From the NCBI RefSeq assembly GCF_014842915.1, contig NZ_JACYXI010000010.1, positions 152,082 to 216,081 on the forward strand: a stretch of DNA of 64,000 nt, written 5' to 3'. How positions within the stretch are numbered: the first letter of the stretch is position 1; every line of letters begins with the position of its first letter. The notes beneath the pieces were generated by a model. The model made no database searches. It was not told where the DNA came from and worked only from the letters and a program-made list of their open reading frames with translations. This document shows positions 18,543 to 27,331 of this stretch, piece after piece. This DNA comes from Roseibium litorale. Its GTDB lineage: Bacteria; Pseudomonadota; Alphaproteobacteria; Rhizobiales; Stappiaceae. Both the position numbers and the translations under genes were made by a program.

Positions 18543-20054
18543 TTGACCATCCCTCCTAGTGGATTGCTCGGTATCCGGGCGCGGCCCATTCTCAGCGCCC
18601 CTGACTGGCCCATGGAATCGTTCACCGATGCGAAGGAGGCGGTGAAGCGCCTCGTTGAAATTTTCGAAGCCAACACGGCCTTCATCCGCAAAGGCTTCCA
18701 CGATCTGATCGAGGGAAATGAACCGGATGGGCGCATCCGGGCTTGTTATCCGCAGGTTCAAATTGTTACCGAAAGCCATTTCCGTCTCGACAGTCGACTG
18801 GCCTATGGCTTCGTTTCCGGGCCAGGCACGCATTCGACCACGATCACCCGGCCGGATCTCTTCCGTGCCTATCTGGAAACGCAGATTTCCCTTTTGATCC
18901 GGAACCATCAGGTGCCGGTGATGGTGGGAACCTCGGACACGCCGATACCGCTGCATTTCGCCTTTTATGATGGCACCCATGTCGAGGGTGGGGCGGCGGC
19001 CGCCAAGATCGCCCGTCCGCTAGCGGACATGTTCGATCTGCCGGATCTGACGGTCATGGACGATTCCATTGCGAACGGCACTTATGAGGCGGCTGGCGGG
19101 GTGATGCCGCTTGCCTCCTTCACTGCGCCCCGGGTGGACTATTCCCTGCACCGCTTGCAGCATTACACGGCAACGGCGGCAGAGCATTTCCAGAACTATG
19201 TGCTCTTCACCAACTACCAGTTCTACATCGACGAATTCTGCCGCATGTCCCGTGAGTTGCTCGCCGATCCGGACAGCGGTTACGAGGCCTTCGTTGAGCC
19301 TGGGAATCTGATGACCCTCTCCGGTGAGACATCTCCCTCAAGCGGTGTCGAGCCTGCCAAGCTGCCCCAGATGCCGGCATATCACCTGAAGCGGAAGGGG
19401 CATGCGGGCATTACGATGGTCAACATCGGGGTCGGCCCGTCGAACGCCAAGACCATTACCGACCATATCGCGGTGCTGCGCCCCTATGCCTGGCTGATGC
19501 TCGGCCACTGCGCGGGTCTGCGCAACAGCCAGACCCTGGGCGATTATGTTCTGGCCCATGGTTATGTGCGCGATGACAATGTGCTCAATCAGGATCTCCC
19601 GGTCTGGGTGCCGATCCCGCCGCTGGCCGAAGTGCAGATTGCCCTTGAAAACGCGGTGGCTGAAGTGACCGGCTACGACGGCTATGAGCTGAAGCGCGTG
19701 ATGCGCACCGGAACGGTTGCCTCCATCGACAACCGGAACTGGGAACTCTGGGACCAGCGCGGCCTTGTTCAGCGGTTCTCCCAATCCCGAGCCATCGCGC
19801 TTGATATGGAGTCGGCTACCATTGCCGCAAACGGGTTCCGCTTCCGTGTGCCTTACGGAACGCTGCTCTGCGTCTCCGACAAGCCGCTCCATGGCGAACT
19901 GAAGCTGCCGGGCATGGCGACGGATTTCTACAAGCGCCAGGTCGCCCAGCATCTGGAGATCGGTATCCGCGCGCTCGAAAAGCTCCGCGACATGCCCCGG
20001 GACCGGCTGCATTCCCGCAAACTCAGAAGCTTCTCGGAAACGGCCTTCCAGTAA
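18543..20054 (+). CDS. amn: AMP nucleosidase
   Basis: Hydrolyses AMP to adenine and ribose 5-phosphate in purine salvage. The 503-residue product has an N-terminal Amn-specific domain (FTDAKEAVKRLVEIFEANTAFIRKGF) and a C-terminal purine-phosphorylase-like domain with ITMVNIGVGPSNAKTITDHIAVLRP, LMLGHCAGLRNSQ and the Glu-containing AIALDMESATIAANGFRFRVPYGTLLCVSDKPLHGELKLPG region. I chose the TTG at 18543 because AAGGAGA precedes it by 7 nt; the frame is open to 18327, but that part runs into the MITE-like element. A terminator follows at 20083. Confidence 0.92.
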   Translation: MTIPPSGLLGIRARPILSAPDWPMESFTDAKEAVKRLVEIFEANTAFIRKGFHDLIEGNEPDGRIRACYPQVQIVTESHFRLDSRLAYGFVSGPGTHSTTITRPDLFRAYLETQISLLIRNHQVPVMVGTSDTPIPLHFAFYDGTHVEGGAAAAKIARPLADMFDLPDLTVMDDSIANGTYEAAGGVMPLASFTAPRVDYSLHRLQHYTATAAEHFQNYVLFTNYQFYIDEFCRMSRELLADPDSGYEAFVEPGNLMTLSGETSPSSGVEPAKLPQMPAYHLKRKGHAGITMVNIGVGPSNAKTITDHIAVLRPYAWLMLGHCAGLRNSQTLGDYVLAHGYVRDDNVLNQDLPVWVPIPPLAEVQIALENAVAEVTGYDGYELKRVMRTGTVASIDNRNWELWDQRGLVQRFSQSRAIALDMESATIAANGFRFRVPYGTLLCVSDKPLHGELKLPGMATDFYKRQVAQHLEIGIRALEKLRDMPRDRLHSRKLRSFSETAFQ

Positions 20055-20082
20055 GGGGCGACGGATAAGCATCAGCAAATTG

Positions 20083-20112
20083 ACGGCCGGGGCATCCCGG
20101 CCGTTTCTGTTT
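20083..20112 (+). terminator. Terminator of amn
   Basis: A 9-bp stem, ACGGCCGGG with CCCGGCCGT, GCAT loop, followed by TTCTGTTTT. Confidence 0.8.
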
Positions 20113-20228
20113 TGCCCTGACAATGATCTGCAGGGCCTCCGCAGAAATAACGGAGGTCAGCGAACCTTCTGCCCTGCTTCAGGCACTCAGAATGAGTGTT
20201 TTCTTTGCCTTTAGCAGGAGTAGTTGCC

Positions 20229-22211
20229 GTGGCGACAGAGCAACAGATTGAGGATGTCGTTCGTATTCTCATGCGTCTCTGGAATATCCAGGACGAGAGG
20301 GATATTACTCGGGAGTTGAGGAAGCTCGTTACCGCGTTGGCGACGGGGAACGAATACAATGCAGGTCAGGCCGCCAACAATCTTGCCTATCTTCTGCGGG
20401 CCAACACCGCGGCCTCGCTGAATCTTACCCAGCCAATCAGCCAGATCCGGCAAACGATCCTTGATCGGGCTCGCCGCGAGGTGACCCGGCAGCTTGGGAA
20501 CAATGGTGGCGGAGCTCCGGGGGGAGATGACGGCGGTGATGATGATGTGCCGCCGCCACCGCCTCCGAGTGACGATCCGCTGGATTTTCTGCGCGACAGT
20601 TGGCAGCCCGACGATCAGGCTGGCACGCCTCCCCCCCCGCCGCCGCTCAGCGAAATTGATGAGGGGGATGACGATGCCACGATCCCGCCACCGCCTCCGC
20701 CGCCTTCGCAGGAGGAGCTTCTCAAGGATATTGCAGCGGCCCTCATGGCCAAAGACTATGATGAAGTCCGGCGTCTGCTGAGGCTGGCTGTCAACTTTGC
20801 CCGTGCCGCCGCCCAACCCGGCGAAGCCATCACGGCAGGCCGCCTGCTGCAACTGGCGGGTGAGGAATTTGACGTCGATATCAGCGGGTTCCTTCGGAAC
20901 GAGGCGGCTGCCCGGCGAGAATCTGCCGCAAGGCGCGAAGCTGGCGCAAACAGCCGGAACAATGACGTGGATGAGGAGGGAGAAGACCTCGATCCCTGGC
21001 AGAATGCGGAGTTCCAGCAGCTGATAAGGCGGCTTGAAGAGGCGCGGGAAAAAAACGACCCTCTTGCAGAAGCCGCCGCTCTTGGTTCTGCCTTGGAACT
21101 GGCCCGTCAGGTTACCGGCAATCCTGCTCTGACCATGGACGCGCTGGAAGCGTCCATTGCTGCGGAGATTGATCTTGGCGGCGACGCTGTTTTTGACGAT
21201 CAGTTGTCTGACGACAACGAACAAGACGGCGACGAGAAAAAGGACGACTTCGAGTACGACGGTGCTGGAGATGGCGGGCAATCACCCGATAAACTGTGGA
21301 CCAATCCGGCGTTCGTGAGACTGGCGACCCGGATCGTCGAGGCTCATGCCACCTCCAACATTGCTGAGCGGGACGATTTGCTGAGGCAAGCCCTTTCGGT
21401 GACCTTGCAGTTTACATCAGTGGGAGACTTAAGTTCGGAGCAGCTCCTGAACTACATTCTGAACCGTTGGAAGAAAAAGCCCCGGAAGGAAGCCAGTGCC
21501 GGAAGCCGGTTTAAAGGTCCCCGAGGCGGACCTGGTGGTCCGGGCGGCCCGGCAGGTCCAGGTGGCTCCGGAGGACCCGGCGGTGGCGGTGGTCCAGGTA
21601 ACGGTGGCCCAAGTGATGGTGGCCCAGGTGACGGTAGCAGCGGGCCTGCACGCGGTGGCGAGCCGGTGGACATCAGGAAGGAGCTGGGCAAGCTGGCCGC
21701 TTTGCAGGATAGCCGCAACGGCAAACTCATTGTTCAGGCCGCAACCTTGCTGCACGCGCGTCTGCAGAGAGAAGGTGGAAAGAACGCCAAGTATAGCGTT
21801 GGGGATCTGGTGAAACTGTCGGTTCAGCTTCATTTCGCTCAGTCACAAGGGCTCAAGAAGCGGGGCGAAACCGGCCAAAGTGGAAACGCTGACTTGTCAC
21901 CCGGCCTAGTCAACAAGGTGGACTGGGAGCACTTCTGCGGCTTGTACGATGTTGATGTGGAAGAGATTCCGGAGCTCAAGCGCATGTCGATGAAGCTCGT
22001 CAAAAGCGGAGAAAAGGCCGCCCAGACGATGGCAGCCGGGTTGCTGAAACGGCGGAAGGAAGCGAACAAGAAACCGCGGTTCAACCTGAAAAATGCCGCT
22101 CATCTCGTAAGCGGGCTATTCGATGCTTTGGACCGCAAGGCGAAAAAGAAGAAGGTTATCAAGCCGGTCAGGTCATCTACCGAGACCGAAGAGACGGATG
22201 AGAACGCCTGA
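20229..22211 (+). CDS. Unrecognised multi-module protein with polyproline and collagen-like linkers
   Basis: A 660-residue protein I cannot assign. The GTG at 20229 has AGGAG 8 nt upstream. There is no signal peptide or membrane segment, so it is probably cytoplasmic. Order: a helical N-terminal module (1-90); an acidic linker with three polyproline runs of 6, 6 and 7 (108-113, 134-139, 153-159); a helical module (160-240); a helical module starting DPWQNAEF (W257); and a similar one starting KLWTNPAF (W357), exactly 100 residues later. A collagen-like Gly-Pro-Gly linker (about 430-475) leads to a basic C-terminal helical region (480-650) and an acidic end. Acidic Asp-rich stretches separate the modules. 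It is flanked by amn and bfr, with no operon partner. Confidence 0.85.
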   Translation: MATEQQIEDVVRILMRLWNIQDERDITRELRKLVTALATGNEYNAGQAANNLAYLLRANTAASLNLTQPISQIRQTILDRARREVTRQLGNNGGGAPGGDDGGDDDVPPPPPPSDDPLDFLRDSWQPDDQAGTPPPPPPLSEIDEGDDDATIPPPPPPPSQEELLKDIAAALMAKDYDEVRRLLRLAVNFARAAAQPGEAITAGRLLQLAGEEFDVDISGFLRNEAAARRESAARREAGANSRNNDVDEEGEDLDPWQNAEFQQLIRRLEEAREKNDPLAEAAALGSALELARQVTGNPALTMDALEASIAAEIDLGGDAVFDDQLSDDNEQDGDEKKDDFEYDGAGDGGQSPDKLWTNPAFVRLATRIVEAHATSNIAERDDLLRQALSVTLQFTSVGDLSSEQLLNYILNRWKKKPRKEASAGSRFKGPRGGPGGPGGPAGPGGSGGPGGGGGPGNGGPSDGGPGDGSSGPARGGEPVDIRKELGKLAALQDSRNGKLIVQAATLLHARLQREGGKNAKYSVGDLVKLSVQLHFAQSQGLKKRGETGQSGNADLSPGLVNKVDWEHFCGLYDVDVEEIPELKRMSMKLVKSGEKAAQTMAAGLLKRRKEANKKPRFNLKNAAHLVSGLFDALDRKAKKKKVIKPVRSSTETEETDENA

Positions 22212-22213
22212 GT

Positions 22214-22246
22214 AAACAAAAAACGCGGGCCAGTTGGCCCGCGTTT
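22214..22246 (-). terminator. Terminator of bfr (also follows the 20229-22211 gene)
   Basis: An 11-bp stem, AAACGCGGGCC with GGCCCGCGTTT, loop AGTT. The T run is on the minus strand (AAACAAAAAA at 22214-22223 on the plus strand), so it mainly terminates bfr; on the plus strand only TTT follows. Confidence 0.85.
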
Positions 22247-22275
22247 GAACTGGTATTGAGTGAAGTATCCGCCGC

Positions 22276-22761
22276 TTACTCGGCTTCGTCAGCCGGAGCG
22301 GATTGGAGCAGGCCGTAGCGCTCGACACCGATCTTGTCGAGCAGCTCAAGCTGGGTTTCCAGGAAGTCGATGTGGCCTTCCTCGTCGGACAGAAGCTGTT
22401 CGAACAGCTGCATGGAGACGTAATCGCCTTCCTCGCGGCAGATCTCCCGGGACTTGGAATAAGAGGCGCGGGCGTCATATTCGCCAGCCAGATCCGATTC
22501 CAGAACTTCCTTGATGTCTTGACCGATGCGCAGCGGTGCAACCTTCTGCATGTTCGGGTGGCCTTCGAGGAAGATGATGCGCGACGTGATCTTGTCCGCG
22601 TGTTCCATTTCCTCAATGGACTCAGCACGTTCCTTCTTGGCGAGGCGTGTGTAGCCCCAATCGTCCAGCAGACGGTAATGCAGCCAGTACTGGTTGATTG
22701 CGCCGAGTTCGAGGAAGAGGGCCTCGTTCAGACGTTCGATGACTTTCGGGTTGCCCTTCAT
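22276..22761 (-). CDS. bfr: Bacterioferritin
   Basis: An iron-storage 24-mer subunit that oxidises Fe(II) and mineralises it. The 161 residues match the family length. All ferroxidase ligands are present: E18, E51, H54, E94, E127 and H130, and the haem-ligand methionine M52 is present in EEMEHADK. The gene lies behind an Irr-type iron control element (22797-22813), which fits repression when iron is scarce. The neighbour upstream on the same strand is a 2OG-Fe(II) oxygenase. Confidence 0.97.
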   Translation of the reverse strand: MKGNPKVIERLNEALFLELGAINQYWLHYRLLDDWGYTRLAKKERAESIEEMEHADKITSRIIFLEGHPNMQKVAPLRIGQDIKEVLESDLAGEYDARASYSKSREICREEGDYVSMQLFEQLLSDEEGHIDFLETQLELLDKIGVERYGLLQSAPADEAE

Positions 22762-22796
22762 GGCGGATGCCTCCGGTTTGGGTCTGGTGAGCGTAA

Positions 22797-22813
22797 TTTA
22801 GAATTATTCCAAA
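22797..22813. promoter_or_regulatory. Irr-type iron control element (ICE)
   Basis: TTTAGAATTATTCCAAA, an inverted repeat with the form TTTAGAA-N3-TTCCAAA, matches the consensus of Irr-bound elements in Rhizobiales with one symmetry break. It lies 36 bp upstream of the bfr start codon, where Irr would be expected to repress bfr under iron limitation. Confidence 0.8.
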
Positions 22814-22893
22814 TCTCAGTCCAGTACCTGACCGCAATTTTTACGATTGTTGTCCACGGGCTGAACGGCAGGCATTCAGGCCGCTGCGTCAAC

Positions 22894-23442
22894 TTAGCGG
22901 AATTTGGGACCGTGGCACCAGCAGGTCAGCGAATACCGCTGGCCTTTTTGAACTGGCACGACCCGGTGGAGCATGAAACTCGCGAAAAGCGTTGCCGAGC
23001 CAAGCTCTTTGGGAGCGCTGTAGCTGGCGCTGCCGAGGTTAATTTCCAGTTCGCCACCTTCATATTCCTCAGCTTCCGAAAGCTGTGTGACAATGGTCAG
23101 CTTGCGTTGGCGGGCAATTGGGCCGTCTCCGATATCAGAGTGCCAGTCATAGTGGCCTTCATCTGCTTCGTCATAGGCTGCAACCTGGAGGCGCTCCTTG
23201 AAATCGGTGATGTCGAACTGGAAGGCATCGCGGTTGGAGCGTGCGACAGCGTCGACAATGCGATCCATGACCCAGCTGGCGCTGCCTTGGTCATCAAGCC
23301 AGGAAATCTCGGCCCGGCGGATGTTGTCGTGGCGGATACCACCAACGAGACCGCCACGCTTCTGGCGACCCTCTTCGCTGAGACGGATGATTTCCTGGGT
23401 TTCGGTTTTCGAGAAGAGTTTCGGGAGAGAATGCGTGAACAT
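22894..23442 (-). CDS. 2-oxoglutarate/Fe(II)-dependent oxygenase (prolyl-hydroxylase-like)
   Basis: A 182-residue enzyme of the P4H/PKHD-like fold. The facial triad is visible: H101 and D103 in HYDWHSDIGDG and the distal H159 in MLHRVVPV, followed by R169 in KGQRYSLTCW for 2-oxoglutarate. It is shorter than the usual roughly 225-residue PKHD-type hydroxylases (PiuC/YbiX), lacking part of the C-terminal extension. The substrate is unknown. It lies 132 bp before bfr on the same strand; PKHD-type genes often sit near iron genes, so a link to iron handling is plausible but not shown. Confidence 0.85.
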   Translation of the reverse strand: MFTHSLPKLFSKTETQEIIRLSEEGRQKRGGLVGGIRHDNIRRAEISWLDDQGSASWVMDRIVDAVARSNRDAFQFDITDFKERLQVAAYDEADEGHYDWHSDIGDGPIARQRKLTIVTQLSEAEEYEGGELEINLGSASYSAPKELGSATLFASFMLHRVVPVQKGQRYSLTCWCHGPKFR

Positions 23443-23547
23443 TCAGGGAGCCTTTATCGACGATCAGGCATCGCAAGAACGCTCAAAATAGAAAGTTGGC
23501 AAATTGAAAATGCGGTTTGACTTTATCCGCCGGAGAGAAAGCGAAGG

Positions 23548-23578
23548 GAGGATTTGATCACTCCAAGATCAAATCCTC
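23548..23578 (-). terminator. Hairpin overlapping the mutY stop codon
   Basis: A perfect 12-bp stem, GAGGATTTGATC with GATCAAATCCTC, loop of 7. The arm at 23567-23578 reaches into the mutY stop codon (23577-23579). There is no T tract after it on the minus strand. Confidence 0.5.
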
Positions 23579-24653
23579 AAAAGGCTGCATCAATGGCCTT
23601 GCGCATGACTGTTGGCAGCGCCTCATCCGGAAGGTCTTGGGGGGGCGACCACCAGCAATTTTCCGGCAAACCCGCGTTGTCGGGAACCATTGCACGGAAG
23701 ATCGTGAGCTCCAGATGGAAATGGGTGAACGTATGCCGGACTACCCCTGTGACGGGCCGCCAGTCGAGCGTTGCCCCAATGTCTTGAAGCGGCGCGCTGT
23801 GAACAAAAGTGGCTTCATCCGCCTCAACGGTCCACTCTGTTCCGGGGACTTCACTCATGCCGCCCAAAAGCCCCTTAGGCGGCCGGCGGCGCAGCATCAC
23901 GGCCTTGTCACTGGCGCGCAGGGCGACAAAAGCCGCGCCTGTCCGCGTGGGCTTGGTTTTCTTCGGAGCCTTCCGGGGCAGCGTTTCGGCAAGACCGCTT
24001 GCCCGCGCAGCACATCCCGCCATCCAGGGGCACAAGCTGCAGGCTGGACGCTTGGGTGTACACAGCGTTGCGCCGAGATCCATGACCGCCTGCGCAAAAT
24101 CCCCCGGCCTTGCCTCCGGCGTGAGGGCGGCCATGACGGCCTTAATCTCGGGTTTGGCTTCCGGCAGGGGCGTGGTGATTTCATAAAGACGGGTCATGAC
24201 CCTCTCCACATTTCCATCAACCACGGCAGCGGGCTGGTCGAAGGCAATGGCCGCGATGGCCGCCGCCGTGTACGGGCCGATGCCCGGCAGGGCCTGGAGA
24301 CCGCTGACCGTCTCTGGAAACCGTCCTTCATGCAGGTCGGCTACCGTTTCGGCGCAGCGCTTGAGATTTCTGGCGCGGGAGTAATAGCCAAGACCCGCCC
24401 AGGCCTTCATGACGTCTTCCTCAGGGGCAGCTGCCAGATCCTCGACTCTCGGCCAGAGCGATAAGAACTTGATGTAATAGTCCTTTACGGCGGCAACGGT
24501 GGTCTGCTGCAGCATGATTTCGGACAGCCACACATGATAGGGATCCGGCACAACGCCAAGCCGCCGGTCCTCCGGCGAGACCCGCCAGGGCAGGTCGCGC
24601 GCATGCCGGTCGTACCACTCAAGAAGTTCGTTTGCTGAGGGACTAGTCTTCAT
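23577..24653 (-). CDS. mutY: A/G-specific adenine DNA glycosylase
   Basis: Removes adenine mispaired with 8-oxoguanine. The 358-residue product has the catalytic Glu E45 in SEIMLQQT, the helix-hairpin-helix LPGIGPYTAAAIAAIAF followed by the catalytic D146 in VVDGNVERVMTRL, and a [4Fe-4S] loop C198-x6-C205-x2-C208-x5-C214. A NUDIX-like C-terminal domain recognises 8-oxoG (FVALRASDKAVMLRRRPPKGLLGGMSEVPGTEW). The frame runs back to 24974, but the ATG at 24653 (MKTSPSANELLEWYDRHARDLPWR) is the family start. It is divergent from the DciA-like gene. Confidence 0.96.
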   Translation of the reverse strand: MKTSPSANELLEWYDRHARDLPWRVSPEDRRLGVVPDPYHVWLSEIMLQQTTVAAVKDYYIKFLSLWPRVEDLAAAPEEDVMKAWAGLGYYSRARNLKRCAETVADLHEGRFPETVSGLQALPGIGPYTAAAIAAIAFDQPAAVVDGNVERVMTRLYEITTPLPEAKPEIKAVMAALTPEARPGDFAQAVMDLGATLCTPKRPACSLCPWMAGCAARASGLAETLPRKAPKKTKPTRTGAAFVALRASDKAVMLRRRPPKGLLGGMSEVPGTEWTVEADEATFVHSAPLQDIGATLDWRPVTGVVRHTFTHFHLELTIFRAMVPDNAGLPENCWWSPPQDLPDEALPTVMRKAIDAAF

Positions 24654-24900
24654 GATCGGGCGGGAGGATTCGTCTTTGAGAACTGTGGCTGACGGAAAGG
24701 ACAGCTTGGGGATAACGTCCGTCTGTGCTGTCCCGGCTGGCGGGTTTCTTCGGTTTGTCTTTTTTTTGACGCAAATTCTGCGGCACCCTCTACGTTGACG
24801 GCTGCGAATCGGTTTCGATTTGCAGTCATTCGGCTTTGTCCGCCAACGTTTGTCCGTGAGGAGTAGCGCTATTTCCGGTGCGCGTGCAAGCAAGGGTGCC

Positions 24901-25386
24901 ATGCAGCTTTCTGACCTGGTCAGCAAGGCAATGACACCTGCATGCCGCAAGCGCGGTTTTGCTTCGGTCGACATACTTGCCGCCTGGCCGGATATTGTGG
25001 GCGAGCGCTACGGAGAACGGGTCCAGCCGCAACGGCTCATCTGGCCGAGGCAGACCGGACACGAGAGCGATCTCAACGCTGAACCGGCAACGCTGGTCGT
25101 GCATACGGATGGCGCAACGGCTCTGCTTCTGACCCATGAGATGCCGCAGATCATTCAGCGCATCAACACGTTTTACGGCTGGGCGGCGGTCGGGCGTATC
25201 AAGATCGTGCAGAAGCCTGTGGAAGTGCGGCACCGCCAGCAGCGCCCAGCACTGCGACGTCTGAGCAGTGATGAGATGAGCCGCATCGACGAGACTGTCT
25301 CGGGCGTTGCCAACGACCGTCTGCGAGAGGCGCTCAAGAAACTCGGCGCGCAAGTTGTTGCCCGCAACGGCGGTACAACGTCCTGA
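24901..25386 (+). CDS. DUF721/DciA-like protein
   Basis: Related to DciA, the ancestral loader of the replicative helicase in bacteria lacking DnaC; role by homology only. The core is LSDLVSKAMTPACRKRGFASVDILAAWPDIVGERYGERVQPQRLIWP, the characteristic DUF721 motif around WPDIVG, followed by a KH-like fold (ALLLTHEMPQIIQRINTFYGWAAVGRIKIVQ). The start is uncertain: the ATG at 24901 gives 161 residues, and in-frame GTG (24853) or TTG (24820) codons would add 16 or 27. The order mutY / DUF721 / DsbA / smc is a familiar Rhizobiales neighbourhood. Confidence 0.85.
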   Translation: MQLSDLVSKAMTPACRKRGFASVDILAAWPDIVGERYGERVQPQRLIWPRQTGHESDLNAEPATLVVHTDGATALLLTHEMPQIIQRINTFYGWAAVGRIKIVQKPVEVRHRQQRPALRRLSSDEMSRIDETVSGVANDRLREALKKLGAQVVARNGGTTS

Positions 25387-25524
25387 TTTCAGAGAGCTGG
25401 TCCGGTCTGTGATAAAGCGTTCGTGATCCACCAGCGAGTTTCCTTTCTTCCAGCTGGAAGGCAGCATGTGGCCCGCAAGGGAAATCCGGACGCTTTCGTG
25501 TCCGGCCGGTTGAAGGCGGATTGC

Positions 25525-26403
25525 ATGACCTCAAAACAGAAACGCAGGTGGATTGCCTTGTTGGCTACGGCATGGCTGGCAGGGCCTCTTCCCGGTGAGG
25601 CGGACTTCGCAGCAGCGCAAGCTGCCGACTCCAGCTGTGGGGAGGAAATTCCCTGCAAGGTCTCCGATGGGCAGTACTATGTCCATTTGCCCAAGGGGGA
25701 TAACCTCGCAAACTCTGCCAAAGGGGCAATTTTCTTTCTGCATGGGCACGGTGGCAACGCTCTCAACGAAATCCGCAACAAGTCCTTCCTTCAGATGGCG
25801 GACGACCTTGGCGTGGCTTTCATTGCTGTTGACGGGCTGGATGGCACCTGGTCCTTCCCAACGGCTCCGCAACACAAGCGCGACGAGTTTGCCTTCTTTG
25901 ATCACGTGCTTGCGGATGCTGAGAAGCACTTCGGCATCAACCGGGAGCGAACGCTCCTCAGCGGCTTTTCTTCTGGTGCGTTCATGACCTGGTATCTCGC
26001 CTGCGACAACGCCGGGCGTTTTTCCGGCTATGCGCCGATCGCTGGCGCGTTCTGGGAACCTTTGCCCGAGAGCTGCACCAGCGAGACGATTCCTTACCTG
26101 TTTCATACCCATGGGACGTCTGATCAGATGGTGCCGATGGAGGGACGCTGGATCGGCGAGCGCTGGAAGCAGGGTGATGTGATGAAGAGCTTCGATGTCT
26201 GGCTGCGGCAGGCAGACATTGAAGATCAGGTTCCGGAAACCTATCAGGACGGGGATCTGGCCTGCCGCCGCTGGACACCGCGAGAGGGGGTGCTCGAACT
26301 TTGCCTTCATCCGGGTGGGCACGGTGTCAAGGCCGGATGGATCCGCAGGGCGTGGAACAAGCTGGCTGAGGCCCGCCACTGGGATCTGATCAAATCCCAG
26401 TGA
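25525..26403 (+). CDS. Secreted polyhydroxybutyrate-depolymerase-like esterase (alpha/beta hydrolase)
   Basis: A 292-residue exported hydrolase of the LpqC/PHB-depolymerase/feruloyl-esterase family. The N-terminus from the ATG at 25525 is a signal peptide (KQKRRW, hydrophobic core, ending near AAQAADSS). The oxyanion motif FFLHGHGGNA and the nucleophile motif GFSSG with S149 are present; the catalytic His is probably in LHPGGHGV near the C-terminus. Six cysteines suggest periplasmic disulfides. The true substrate (short polyester or other ester) cannot be read from sequence. It lies between the DciA-like gene and the DsbA-like gene. Confidence 0.82.
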   Translation: MTSKQKRRWIALLATAWLAGPLPGEADFAAAQAADSSCGEEIPCKVSDGQYYVHLPKGDNLANSAKGAIFFLHGHGGNALNEIRNKSFLQMADDLGVAFIAVDGLDGTWSFPTAPQHKRDEFAFFDHVLADAEKHFGINRERTLLSGFSSGAFMTWYLACDNAGRFSGYAPIAGAFWEPLPESCTSETIPYLFHTHGTSDQMVPMEGRWIGERWKQGDVMKSFDVWLRQADIEDQVPETYQDGDLACRRWTPREGVLELCLHPGGHGVKAGWIRRAWNKLAEARHWDLIKSQ

Positions 26404-26554
26404 ACTGGGGCGCCAGTCATGAATTTGGCGCTTTTTGACAGTGTGTTCAACACAGCTGAGTTGACGCCGGTCTCTCCGGCAGGCACAGACATACTGACCC
26501 GGCCTCTCTTTGGCCGCCTTGAAAAACGTGATGAACACAGGACAGGATTTGCCC

Positions 26555-27193
26555 GTGAACCTTACCCGCAGACATCTTCTTCAGGCCGCTTCCGGTCTTG
26601 CTCTCGCCGGTGCCGCCGTGACCCTGCCTGCCGCAGCTATGGCTGAAACCGTGAACATGGAAGAGCTGTTGAAGCCCGGCCCGCTTGGCGATCACATTCT
26701 GGGCGCTGAAGATGCTCCGGTGACCATCGTTGAATATGCTTCCATGACCTGCGGTCACTGTGCGCATTTCCACAAGACAACCTACCCGGCGCTGAAGGCC
26801 GACTATATCGATACGGGCAAGGTCCGGTTTATCTTCCGCGAATTCCCGCTGGATGCCGTCGCCGCGGCGGCCTTCATGCTTGCCCGCAGCGTGCCCGCAG
26901 ACAAATATTTCGAAATCGTCGACATCATGTTCGAGCAGCAGAAGGCTTGGGCCTTCACGGACAATCCGTATAATTCTCTGCTGAATTTCTCCAAGCAGAT
27001 CGGATTTACACAGGAGTCCTTTGAGAAAGCCTTGACAAACCAGGGCCTGCTTGACGCAGTGAATGCTGTACGCGATCGCGGTGCGAACGAGTTTGGCGTA
27101 AACGCGACGCCGACTTTCTTCATCAACGGCGAGAAGCAGTCCGGGGCACTCAGCATTGAAGAAATGGGCAAGATCATCGAGGCAAAACTCTGA
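26555..27193 (+). CDS. DsbA-like thiol:disulfide oxidoreductase with Tat signal
   Basis: A periplasmic thioredoxin-fold protein of 212 residues. From the GTG at 26555 (AGGA 7 nt upstream) it starts MNLTRRHLLQAASGLALAGA, a twin-arginine-type signal; an ATG at 26531 would add eight residues. The active site is CGHC (C66-C69) in YASMTCGHCAHFHKTTYP, with the cis-proline loop VNATPTFFING. This is the single-domain DsbA/BdbD-like group usual just before smc in Rhizobiales. Probably forms disulfides in exported proteins such as the Cys-rich esterase upstream. Confidence 0.92.
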   Translation: MNLTRRHLLQAASGLALAGAAVTLPAAAMAETVNMEELLKPGPLGDHILGAEDAPVTIVEYASMTCGHCAHFHKTTYPALKADYIDTGKVRFIFREFPLDAVAAAAFMLARSVPADKYFEIVDIMFEQQKAWAFTDNPYNSLLNFSKQIGFTQESFEKALTNQGLLDAVNAVRDRGANEFGVNATPTFFINGEKQSGALSIEEMGKIIEAKL

Positions 27194-27331
27194 TCTTCCG
27201 GCATATGGAGCCGGGGGCATTCTGTGCCATGCCCGGAACGCCTTTTTCGCAGGCGGCCTGAACCAAGGCCGCCTGTTTGCATTGATGCCATCCGATGCCT
27301 TTCCTTCCGCGAACTGGGGAGGGACAAACGG

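Noticed and set aside
21530..21650. Collagen-like GPG repeats taken as a phage tail-fibre sign
   Set aside because: No other phage gene is near, and the repeats link two helical modules inside a larger cytoplasmic protein.
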